Of a stretch of 12,443 bases of DNA, positions 6,638 to 12,443 are shown in pieces. The stretch's first letter is position 1. Every line of letters begins with the position of its first letter. The translations under genes were made by a program, and so were the position numbers. Source of the DNA: CAZWEZ01 sp964632795 (lineage in GTDB: Bacteria; Pseudomonadota; Alphaproteobacteria; Rhodospirillales; 2-02-FULL-58-16); assembly GCA_964632795.1 (NCBI GenBank), contig CAZWEZ010000106.1, positions 1 through 12,443 on the forward strand, in the 5' to 3' direction. The notes below the pieces were generated by a model, which was given only the letters and a program-made list of their open reading frames with translations, was not told the origin of the DNA and ran no database searches.

Positions 6638-7792
6638 TTACCCGTCTTCGCCGTCCCGGCCGGTGAGGTCGGTGGTCGCGCCGCGGTAGCCGAGGAACTC
6701 GCCGTCGTCGCCGAACACCGGCTTGCCGCTGACCCTGACCAGCCGCCTTTCGCCGCTCGGCAGCACGGTGTGGTACTTGAAATCGCGGAACGGGCGGTGG
6801 TTCTCCAGGTCCTCGCGGTGGCGCCCCATGGCTTCCGGGTTCTCGTCGGCATTGGCGATCTCCCAGCGTTTCTTGCCGAGCACGGTATAGGGGTCGGTGC
6901 GGTAGTGATTGCCGATGGGCTCCGAGACGTAGGTGAAGCGCAGGTCCGGCCCCATTTCCCAGAACCAGTCCGAGGCCAACTCGACGATGTCCCTGAACCG
7001 TTGTTCGCTCTCGCGCAGCGCCTCCTCGGCCAGTTTGCGTTCGGTGATGTTCTCCTCGATGACCACGAAATTGGTGGTCGTGCCGTCGCTGGCCTGGATC
7101 GGCGAGATCGTCGCCGCCACGCAGTATTCGTCGCCGTCCTTGTTCCTGTCGCAGAACTCGCCGCGCCAATCGCGCCCGTCGGTAATGGCCTGCGACAGCC
7201 GCCGGCGCTCCTCCTCGGCGAGCAGCCCCGGTTCGATGAGGCGCGCGGTGGTCCTGAACAGCTCGGCGAAGGAATATCCGGTGACTCGTTCGTAGGAGGG
7301 ATTGACGTATTCGATGGCCCCCTCGCCATCGGTGATCGCTATCGCCACCGGGCTCTGTTCGACCACCTGGGACAGCTTGCGCAGGGTTTCCTCGGCCTTG
7401 GTCTGGTCGCGGCGGACCTCGCTCTCGCGCAGCTCGCGCTGGATCGCCGGGACCAGGCGGACGAGGTCGGACTTCTGGACGAAGTCGTGGGCCCCGGCCT
7501 TCATCAGGCTGACCGCGTCGTCGATCTCGATGGTCCCCGAGACGATGATGAAGGGCAGGTCGAGCCCGCTTTCCTTGAGCACGTCGAGCGCCCCGGGGGT
7601 GCTGAACCGGGGCAGTCCGTAATCCGAGATGACGATGTCCCAGCCGCCCTCGGCGAGGGCCGCGCTCATCGCCTCGGCGGTATCGACGCGGAGGTGGGTG
7701 GTCTCGAAGTCGCCCAGGCGCAGGACGTGCAACAGCAACTCGGTGTCGTCATGCGAGTCCTCGACGATCAGTACCCGAAGCGGGGTCGTCAT
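6638..7792 (-). CDS. Response regulator with two PAS domains, no output domain
   Basis: The 384-residue cytoplasmic protein begins with a receiver domain (residues 5-120): acidic pair E11/D12, phospho-acceptor Asp57 in VISDYGLP, Ser85 and Lys107 in FVQKSD. A short helical linker (120-140) leads to PAS1 (about 140-255, VNPSYERVTGYS, closing with VVIEENITERK). PAS2 (about 262-380) opens with DWFWEMGPDLRFTYVSE and closes with GYRGATTDLTGRD. The protein stops right there. In most relatives with this order a GGDEF, EAL or histidine kinase domain follows, so this one lacks a recognisable output and may act through protein contacts or be truncated. The ATG at 7792 is preceded by GAGGAAGG. The longer ORF to 9451 is antisense to the kinase and rejected. 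It is divergent from the sensor kinase at 7910, its likely partner. Confidence 0.9.
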   Translation of the reverse strand: MTTPLRVLIVEDSHDDTELLLHVLRLGDFETTHLRVDTAEAMSAALAEGGWDIVISDYGLPRFSTPGALDVLKESGLDLPFIIVSGTIEIDDAVSLMKAGAHDFVQKSDLVRLVPAIQRELRESEVRRDQTKAEETLRKLSQVVEQSPVAIAITDGEGAIEYVNPSYERVTGYSFAELFRTTARLIEPGLLAEEERRRLSQAITDGRDWRGEFCDRNKDGDEYCVAATISPIQASDGTTTNFVVIEENITERKLAEEALRESEQRFRDIVELASDWFWEMGPDLRFTYVSEPIGNHYRTDPYTVLGKKRWEIANADENPEAMGRHREDLENHRPFRDFKYHTVLPSGERRLVRVSGKPVFGDDGEFLGYRGATTDLTGRDGEDG

Positions 7793-7795
7793 CGC

Positions 7796-7815
7796 GAAGG
7801 ATCCTTCCTCGAAGG
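7796..7815 (-). promoter_or_regulatory. Alternating palindrome covering the regulator gene's Shine-Dalgarno
   Basis: On the mRNA strand the leader reads CCTTC-gag-GAAGG-at-CCTTC just before GCGATG. The middle arm contains the Shine-Dalgarno (GAGGAAGG) and can pair with the arm before it. The right part, GAAGGATCCTTC, is a perfect 12-bp DNA palindrome (7796-7807). It could mask the ribosome binding site or be a protein site; both are inferences. Confidence 0.4.
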
Positions 7816-7895
7816 CGCCGCCTGTTCGGTCCGGTTTAACAACCCATCGCCATGTTAACGTATTTCGGGGTTTCTGTCTTCTCGGGCCCGGGTGT

Positions 7896-7901
7896 TGTAA
7901 T
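7896..7901 (+). promoter_or_regulatory. Possible -10 box of a leaderless kinase transcript
   Basis: TGTAAT (five of six to TATAAT) ends 8 bp before the kinase ATG at 7910, and no Shine-Dalgarno precedes that ATG. Transcription from this box would begin at or within a few bases of the start codon, giving a leaderless mRNA. No good -35 is seen at 16-18 bp spacing. Confidence 0.3.
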
Positions 7902-7909
7902 CTTGTCCC

Positions 7910-9328
7910 ATGGTTTCCGCTGGCCCAAGCCGCCCCCCGGTCGCCAAGAGCCTGTCGGCCCGCCTGCTGGTGTTGACGGTGTTCTTCGTGCTGGTCGCCG
8001 AATTCCTGATCTGGGCGCCGTCCATTTCGCGCTACCGCAAGGTCTACCTGGAGGCGCGCATTGCCAGCGCCCACCTGGCGGTGCTGGCCCTTGAGGCGAC
8101 GCCCAACTACATGCTGAGCGAGGAGCTGGAGAAGAAACTGCTGTTCCACGCCGGGGCCTACTCCATCGTCCACAAGCGGCCCCGGCAGCGGTTGCTGATG
8201 CTGAGCGGCGACATGCCGCCGGTGGTCGACGTCACCTTCGATCTGCGCCGGGGCACGTTCCCGATCTGGATCCGCGACGCCTTCGCCGCCCTGATCCAGG
8301 ACGACAACCGGGTGATGCGGGTGTTGGGGGTGTCGCCCAAGGACCCGTCGGTGGTGATCGAGGTGGTGCTCGACGAGGCCCCCATGCGCAAGGAGATGTA
8401 CGCATATTCGGCGCGGATCCTCGAACTGTCGATCATCATTTCGCTGTTCACCGCCGGCCTCGTCTACCTCAGCCTGCAATGGCTGATGGTCGGTCCGATG
8501 CGCCGCATCACCGGCTTCATGACCGCCTTCCGCGAGGACCCCGAGGACGACGCGGCGACCGTCCCCTCGAGCACCCGCAGCGACGAGATCGGCATCGCCC
8601 AGCGGGAACTGGCGGTGATGCAACACGAAATCAGGGCGGCCCTGCACCAGAAGACGCGGCTGGCCGCGCTCGGCGCGGCGGTGGCCAAGATCAACCACGA
8701 CCTGCGCAACAGCCTGTCGACCGCGGTGCTGGTCTCCGACCACCTGTCGAGGATCGACGACCCCAAGGTCAAGGTGATGGTGCCGCGCCTTTACGAGTCC
8801 ATCAACCGCGCCGTCGAGCTGTGCAGCCAGACCCTCGACTACGCCGTCGAAGGCGTCATCGAGCTGAAACCGACGCCCTTCCACCTCCGCGAGCTGGTGG
8901 CCGAGGTCGGGTCGCTGGTGGCGTCCCCGGGGTCCGAGGGCGGCGACCTCGAGTGGCGCAACGACGTCGACATCGAGTTGGACCTGAGCGCCGACCGCGA
9001 GCAGCTGTTCCGGGTCTTCGCCAACTTGGGGCGGAACGCCCGCCAGGCCGGTGCCGGGACGGTGCGCATCGGCGCCGCGAAGGACGGGAAGCGGCTGCTC
9101 ATCGAGGTCGCCGACGACGGTCCCGGCCTCCATCCGGAGGCCAGGGAAGACCTGTTCAAGCCCTTCACCGGGTCGATGCGCAAGGGCGGCACCGGGCTCG
9201 GCCTGGCGATCGTCCGCGACGTCATGCGCGCCCACGGCGGCGACATCACCCTCGCCGGGAGCGACAAATCCGGCACCACCTTCCGCCTCGAACTTCCCCT
9301 CGAAAGCCCGGCCGGAGAACACGAGTAG
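7910..9328 (+). CDS. Membrane sensor histidine kinase
   Basis: This 472-residue two-component sensor has TM1 near residues 18-38, a periplasmic sensor region of about 130 residues (41-170) that I do not recognise, TM2 near 172-193 and a HAMP-like linker (194-245). The dimerisation/phospho-acceptor helix carries His263 in INHDLRNSLS. The ATPase domain has the N-box NLGRNARQAG (N376), G1 DDGPGL (402-407), an F-box-like FKPFTGS and G2 GGTGLGL (426-432). All residues needed for catalysis appear intact. The ATG at 7910 has no visible Shine-Dalgarno and no better in-frame start is seen. It is divergent from the receiver-PAS-PAS gene across 117 bp, which suggests but does not prove that the two form one system. 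It ends 43 bp from the convergent methyltransferase gene. Confidence 0.93.
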   Translation: MVSAGPSRPPVAKSLSARLLVLTVFFVLVAEFLIWAPSISRYRKVYLEARIASAHLAVLALEATPNYMLSEELEKKLLFHAGAYSIVHKRPRQRLLMLSGDMPPVVDVTFDLRRGTFPIWIRDAFAALIQDDNRVMRVLGVSPKDPSVVIEVVLDEAPMRKEMYAYSARILELSIIISLFTAGLVYLSLQWLMVGPMRRITGFMTAFREDPEDDAATVPSSTRSDEIGIAQRELAVMQHEIRAALHQKTRLAALGAAVAKINHDLRNSLSTAVLVSDHLSRIDDPKVKVMVPRLYESINRAVELCSQTLDYAVEGVIELKPTPFHLRELVAEVGSLVASPGSEGGDLEWRNDVDIELDLSADREQLFRVFANLGRNARQAGAGTVRIGAAKDGKRLLIEVADDGPGLHPEAREDLFKPFTGSMRKGGTGLGLAIVRDVMRAHGGDITLAGSDKSGTTFRLELPLESPAGEHE

Positions 9329-9362
9329 ATAGAATCCATCATATGGGGTCAGGAATAAGGAC

Positions 9363-9394
9363 CGCTGGTCCTCAATCCAGTTGCAGGACCAGCG
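9363..9394. terminator. Perfect 10-bp inverted repeat over the methyltransferase stop codon
   Basis: CGCTGGTCCT (9363-9372) and AGGACCAGCG (9385-9394) are exact reverse complements with a 12-bp loop, lying between convergent genes and covering the stop codon (9372-9374) of the methyltransferase gene. Its position suggests a terminator, but only a weak T-rich stretch (GTCCTTATTCC) follows on the minus strand and none on the plus strand. Confidence 0.4.
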
Positions 9395-10574
9395 ACGTGA
9401 GGTAGGCGGATTCGGGCAGGCCGGGGTGGAGCGGGTGGTCGGCGCCGGCACCGGCGGCCCGCACGATCCGCCCGCCGCGCCCGGCCCGGGCGAGGCCGGT
9501 GGCGACTTCGCCGGCGAAGCTCTCGGCGTCCACGTTGTGGGAGCACGAGGCGACGAACAGGAAGCCCCCGGGCTCGACCAGCGCCGCCGCCAGCCGGGCC
9601 AGCTTGCGGTAGCCCTTGAGGCCCGACTTCACCTCCTTGCGGGACTTGACGAAGGCCGGCGGGTCGGCGACCACGACGTCGAACCGCCGGCTCTCTCCGG
9701 CCAGCCGTTCCAACTCGGCGAAGGCCTCGCCTTCGGCGAACCGGCACTTCTCGGCGACGCCGTTCAACTCGGCCGCCCGGCGGCCCAGCTCGAGGGCCGC
9801 CGGCGAGCGGTCGATGGCCAGCACCTCGGCGGCCCCGGCGACGGCGGCGGCGAGCGCAAAGGCGCCGGTGTAGCAGTAGACATCGAGCACCCGGCCGCCC
9901 GGGGCGAGGTTGGCGACGAAGGCGCGGCTGTCGCGCTGGTCGTAGAACCAGCCCGTCTTCTGGCCGCCCAGGGGGTCGGCGAGGAATCTCAATTCGCCCT
10001 CGTGGACCTCGATCGGGCCATCGAGTTCGCCCTTGGCGAGGCGGACCTCGTCGTCCAGTTCCTCCAGCCGCCGGAAGGCGCCCCGGTTGGCGAGGACCAC
10101 CGTCTCGGGGGCGCAGGCCGCCTCGAGGGCCCCCAGCACCGTCTGCAGCAGGGCCTCCATGCCGGCGGTCGCGGTCTGGACCACTATCACGCGGTCGAAA
10201 CGGTCGATCACCAGCCCCGGCAGGCCGTCGGCCTCGCCGTGGACCAGCCGGTAGTAGGGCTTGGCAAACAGCCGCCGGCGCAGGTCCAGGGCGCGGCCCA
10301 GGCGGGCGGCGATGAAGGCCTCGTCCACCACCGCCCCGGCGTCATGGCTGAACAGGCGGAAGGCGATCAGGCAATGGGGGTTGAAGGTGCCCACCCCCAG
10401 CCCCTTGCCGTCGGTCCGGTGCAGGGTGGCCAGGCCCCCGGCGGGCAGCGCCCTGGTCGCCTCGTCCATCCGCACTTCGTTGGAATAGACCCACGGATGC
10501 CCCCGCTTCAGCCGCCGGTCGCCCCCGGGCACCAGGAACACCCGGGGCAGGGAAGACGAATCGCTCGACACCAT
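9372..10574 (-). CDS. Class I SAM-dependent rRNA methyltransferase, RlmI-like
   Basis: The 400-residue protein resembles RlmI, which makes m5C1962 in 23S rRNA. An N-terminal PUA-like RNA-binding region (about 10-80, with RLKRGHPWVYSNEV at 21-34) precedes an EEHEE-type linker domain (about 85-195) and a Rossmann methyltransferase (about 205-400). Motif I is VLDVYCYTGAFA (229-240), the acidic end of strand 2 is AIDRS (D255), the DPPAF motif is 304-308 and the catalytic cysteine is Cys344 in ASCSHNV. Length matches the family (about 395). The ATG at 10574 is preceded by GAGGAA. It lies downstream of rnhA on the same strand, separated by 206 bp that contain inverted 10-bp repeat arrays, so it may have its own promoter. 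A 10-bp stem overlaps its stop codon. Confidence 0.93.
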   Translation of the reverse strand: MVSSDSSSLPRVFLVPGGDRRLKRGHPWVYSNEVRMDEATRALPAGGLATLHRTDGKGLGVGTFNPHCLIAFRLFSHDAGAVVDEAFIAARLGRALDLRRRLFAKPYYRLVHGEADGLPGLVIDRFDRVIVVQTATAGMEALLQTVLGALEAACAPETVVLANRGAFRRLEELDDEVRLAKGELDGPIEVHEGELRFLADPLGGQKTGWFYDQRDSRAFVANLAPGGRVLDVYCYTGAFALAAAVAGAAEVLAIDRSPAALELGRRAAELNGVAEKCRFAEGEAFAELERLAGESRRFDVVVADPPAFVKSRKEVKSGLKGYRKLARLAAALVEPGGFLFVASCSHNVDAESFAGEVATGLARAGRGGRIVRAAGAGADHPLHPGLPESAYLTSLVLQLD

Positions 10575-10612
10575 GGCTTATTCCTCGAACCCGTCGATCA
10601 GGGGAAGTGGGG

Positions 10613-10652
10613 ACGGATAAACACGGATGGGCACGGATAAACAAGGATGAAT
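10613..10652 (+). repeat. 10-bp tandem repeat array, left arm
   Basis: Four successive 10-bp units are seen: ACGGATAAAC, ACGGATGGGC, ACGGATAAAC and AAGGATGAAT. The period is about one helical turn. The array is the inverted partner of 10718-10747. Confidence 0.85.
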
Positions 10653-10685
10653 GTGCGAAAAGGCCTTGCGTCCGCCGGCCATTCC

Positions 10686-10700
10686 TTCCGAATTACGGAA
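10686..10700. repeat. Short inverted repeat between the two arrays
   Basis: TTCCG-aatta-CGGAA is a perfect 5-bp-arm palindrome lying in the 67-bp spacer between the two repeat arms, so it would sit at the apex of the larger stem. Confidence 0.5.
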
Positions 10701-10717
10701 CAATCGCCGCCGTTTCC

Positions 10718-10747
10718 TCATCCGTGTTCATCCGTGTCCATCCGTGT
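10718..10747 (-). repeat. 10-bp tandem repeat array, right arm
   Basis: Three 10-bp units, TCATCCGTGT twice and CCATCCGTGT once, are the reverse complement of the left-array unit. As one block they pair with 10621-10650 at 27 of 30 positions. The whole array pair fills the 206-bp rnhA-to-methyltransferase intergenic region. Related ATCCGTGT-type repeats occur in intergenic DNA of many environmental bacteria (from memory); function is unknown. Confidence 0.85.
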
Positions 10748-10780
10748 CCCCAAAACGCTGCTTTGCAATGACCCGGCTTT

Positions 10781-11260
10781 CTACGTCGATCCCGAGGCCG
10801 CCGCGCGCTCCCGGGCCGCGGTCGTTTCCTGGCGGGCCAGTTGGTCGGCACGTTCGTTTTCGGGGTGGCCGGCGTGGGCCTTGATCCAGTGCCAGGAGAC
10901 TTGGTGGCCCTCCAGCGCCCGATCCAGGTGGCGCCACAGGTCCTCGTTCTTGACCGGCTTCTTGTTGGCGGTCTTCCAGCCGTTGCGCTTCCAGGCGTGG
11001 ATCCAGCGGGTGATGCCGTCGCGCACGTAGGTGCTGTCGGTGTACAGTTCGGCTTTGATGCCGCGCTTGAGGGCTTCCAGGGCGCGGATGGCGGCGGTCA
11101 GCTCCATGCGGTTGTTGGTGGTCTCGGCCTCGCCGCCCGACAGCTCCTTCTCGACCCCGCGCCAGCGCAGCACCACCCCCCAGCCGCCGGGCCCCGGGTT
11201 GCCCTCGCACGAGCCGTCGGTGAAGATCTCCACCGTATCGTCGCCGGCGCCGCTCAACAC
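10781..11260 (-). CDS. rnhA: Ribonuclease HI
   Basis: The 159-residue enzyme cuts the RNA strand of RNA-DNA hybrids (R-loops, Okazaki primers). Its four metal-binding carboxylates are all present: Asp15 (FTDGSCEGNPGPGG), Glu53 (NNRMEL), Asp75 (LYTDSTYV) and Asp139 (NERADQLA), with the catalytic-loop His129 in KAHAGHPENE. The basic handle region (WKRNGWKTANKKPVKN) is also complete. The start is GTG at 11260, 1 bp after the thrB stop; no ATG is available in frame near it (the nearby ATG at 11263 is out of frame and hits a stop at once). Translation is therefore likely coupled to thrB. The thrB-rnhA order is common in alphaproteobacteria. Confidence 0.97.
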   Translation of the reverse strand: MLSGAGDDTVEIFTDGSCEGNPGPGGWGVVLRWRGVEKELSGGEAETTNNRMELTAAIRALEALKRGIKAELYTDSTYVRDGITRWIHAWKRNGWKTANKKPVKNEDLWRHLDRALEGHQVSWHWIKAHAGHPENERADQLARQETTAARERAAASGST

Positions 11261-11261
11261 A

Positions 11262-12224
11262 TCAGTCCAGCCCGTAGGCGCCGGGGCCCCGGAGGTCGCG
11301 ATGAAAGCGCAGCTTCATCAGGTACTCCAGGGGGTCCTTGGGGGTGACCAGGGCGTTCTTGGGGGTGTACAGCCAGTCGTAAAGCCGGGTCAGCAGGAAG
11401 CGCATGGCGCTGCCCCGGGCCAGCAGCGGCAGGGCGGCGAGCTCGCCGGGCGTGATGTCGCGCACCTTGCGGTACTCGCTCAGCATGCGCCGCGCCTTGG
11501 TGACGTTGAAGCTGAGGTCGTTCTCGAAGCACCAGGCGTTGAGGCAGGTGGCCAGGTCGTAGGCCAGGAAATCGTTGCACGCGAAATAGAAATCGATGAT
11601 CCCGGTCAGCCGCGCGCCGTGGAAGAACACGTTGTCGGGGAACAGGTCGGCGTGGATGACGCCGCCGGGCAGGTCGCGGGGCCAGTCGGCCTCCAGGGTG
11701 TCCAGCTCGGCGGCCAGTTCCCCGGCCAGTCCCTCGATCACCTCGTCGGCGCGTCCCGCCGAGGCCCCCAGCAGCGGCCGCCAGGCCTTGACCGACAGGG
11801 CGTTGGCGCGCCGGGGACGGAATTCGAAACCGGCCAGGTGCAGCCGCGCCAGCGCCTCGCCGAGGTGAGCGCAGTGCTCGGGCGTGATGCGCCGCGGCCA
11901 CATCCCGTCGAGGAAGGTGAAGACGGCGGCCGGACGCCCGCACAGGGTCCGCAAGGCATTGCCGTCGCGGGCCTTGATCGGCACCGGACACGGGATGCCC
12001 CTGGCCGCCAGGTGCTCCATGTAACCGAGGAAGAACGGCAGGTCGGCCGATTTGACCCGTTTTTCGTACAGGGTCAGGATGAAGGCGCCACCCTCGGCGC
12101 TCAGCAGGTAGTTGGAATTCTCGACCCCCTCGGCGATCCCCTTGCACGACCTCACCTCGCCGATGTCGTACTCGGCGGCAAAGGCGATCAGTTCGTGGTC
12201 GCCGACTTCGGTGTAAACGGCCAT
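11262..12224 (-). CDS. thrB: Homoserine kinase (APH-fold ThrB)
   Basis: A 320-residue homoserine kinase of the aminoglycoside phosphotransferase/choline kinase fold, making O-phosphohomoserine for threonine synthesis. It is unrelated to the GHMP-type ThrB of E. coli. The N-lobe has EGVENSNYLL (32-41, nucleotide-binding loop) and FILTLYEKR (48-56). The catalytic loop VIHADLFPDNVFF gives His191, Asp193 and Asn198, and the metal-binding aspartate is Asp211 in IIDFYFACNDF. A characteristic C-terminus (LLTRLYDWLYTPKNALVTPKDP) follows. Length matches the family (about 320). The ATG at 12224 begins MAVYTEV, typical of these proteins. It is divergent from the gene at 12367 and 1 bp from rnhA, forming a two-gene unit. 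In many relatives ispH lies upstream; here it does not. Confidence 0.96.
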   Translation of the reverse strand: MAVYTEVGDHELIAFAAEYDIGEVRSCKGIAEGVENSNYLLSAEGGAFILTLYEKRVKSADLPFFLGYMEHLAARGIPCPVPIKARDGNALRTLCGRPAAVFTFLDGMWPRRITPEHCAHLGEALARLHLAGFEFRPRRANALSVKAWRPLLGASAGRADEVIEGLAGELAAELDTLEADWPRDLPGGVIHADLFPDNVFFHGARLTGIIDFYFACNDFLAYDLATCLNAWCFENDLSFNVTKARRMLSEYRKVRDITPGELAALPLLARGSAMRFLLTRLYDWLYTPKNALVTPKDPLEYLMKLRFHRDLRGPGAYGLD

Positions 12225-12287
12225 CGTCTTTTCTAGCCAACCCCGACCTCCTCTGGCAAGGGCCGAGCGAGCGGCCGAAACAACATC

Positions 12288-12316
12288 TTGCCACCGGCCC
12301 TCGGTGGCGCGATATT
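12288..12316 (+). promoter_or_regulatory. Candidate promoter with palindrome in the spacer
   Basis: TTGCCA (12288-12293) and GATATT (12311-12316) are separated by 17 bp (five and four of six matches to consensus). CCACCG-gccct-CGGTGG (12291-12307) forms a perfect 6-bp-arm palindrome overlapping the -35 and the spacer, where a repressor would act. A start near 12323 gives a leader of about 44 nt for the gene at 12367. Confidence 0.5.
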
Positions 12317-12366
12317 CTCTGTAGGGGACACGCGGTCCGATTGCGGCTCGGTCCTCCGGAGAACCA

Positions 12367-12443
12367 ATGCCATACGACGGGTTCCAGCGGATGATCCTGG
12401 CCGGAGCGACCGTCCTGCTCGTGGGCTGGCCGTTGCCGGCCCC
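12367..12443 (+). CDS. 5' end of a probably exported or membrane protein (partial)
   Basis: The ORF runs off the right edge after 25 codons. The ATG is preceded by GGAGAA at good spacing. The translation begins MPYDGFQRM and continues ILAGATVLLVGWPLPAP, a short polar start with one arginine, a hydrophobic core and a Pro/Ala-rich end. This looks like a Sec signal peptide or a first membrane segment. Too little is visible to name a family. It is divergent from thrB and has a candidate promoter upstream. Confidence 0.65.
   Translation, partial: MPYDGFQRMILAGATVLLVGWPLPA

Noticed and set aside
7793..9451. N-terminal extension of the receiver-PAS gene to 937 codons
   Set aside because: The extension is antisense to the histidine kinase; the receiver domain begins right at the ATG at 7792.
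9381..10640. 419-codon plus-strand frame
   Set aside because: It is antisense to the methyltransferase gene, which has all its motifs; composition is that of a shadow frame.
10613..10747. Possible CRISPR array
   Set aside because: The units are 10 bp, directly adjacent with no spacers, and arranged as two opposed arrays; no cas genes are present.
11031..12236. 401-codon plus-strand frame
   Set aside because: It is antisense to thrB and rnhA, both of which are clear conserved genes.

Overview
This is a GC-rich bacterial chromosomal window, almost certainly from an alphaproteobacterium of the Rhodospirillales type. Supporting signs are the compact rpmH-rnpA-yidD-yidC-yihA cluster, a thrB-rnhA pair with an aminoglycoside-phosphotransferase-fold homoserine kinase, a YidC with the alphaproteobacterial loop pattern, and PAS-rich signalling genes. 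No rRNA, tRNA, CRISPR array or recognisable transposase gene was seen. The assignment rests on gene content and protein style, not on a database search.

Layout. Positions 1-40 hold a strong Shine-Dalgarno for a minus-strand gene that starts just outside the window (argB is usual at this place). Positions 41-947 are a segment bounded by 28-bp inverted repeats (27 of 28 match). It holds one minus-strand gene for a small VTT/DedA-like membrane protein and looks inserted (or invertible) between yihA and its usual downstream neighbour. Positions 955-4242 (minus) are the ribosome/RNase P/membrane-insertion operon rpmH-rnpA-yidD-yidC-yihA, with very tight junctions and a near-consensus sigma-70 promoter upstream of rpmH (4275-4303).

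Divergently, on the plus strand, 4443-6622 encodes a TVP38/TMEM64 (VTT) membrane protein coupled by an ATGA overlap to a mercuric-reductase-like FAD/NAD(P) disulfide oxidoreductase. Next come a minus-strand response regulator with two PAS domains and no output domain (6638-7792) and a divergent two-TM sensor histidine kinase (7910-9328). They share a 117-bp intergenic region and may be partners.

The right part is a minus-strand run: thrB (11262-12224), rnhA (10781-11260) and an RlmI-like 23S rRNA methyltransferase (9372-10574). Between rnhA and the methyltransferase gene sit two oppositely oriented arrays of a 10-bp repeat (consensus near ACGGATRRAC) that can fold into a long stem. At the right edge a plus-strand gene for a probably exported protein begins at 12367, behind a promoter whose spacer contains a palindrome.

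Most genes are conserved housekeeping or common accessory families. The items most worth a second look are the IR-bounded membrane-protein segment, the 10-bp inverted repeat arrays, the output-less PAS response regulator and the coupled VTT-oxidoreductase pair.
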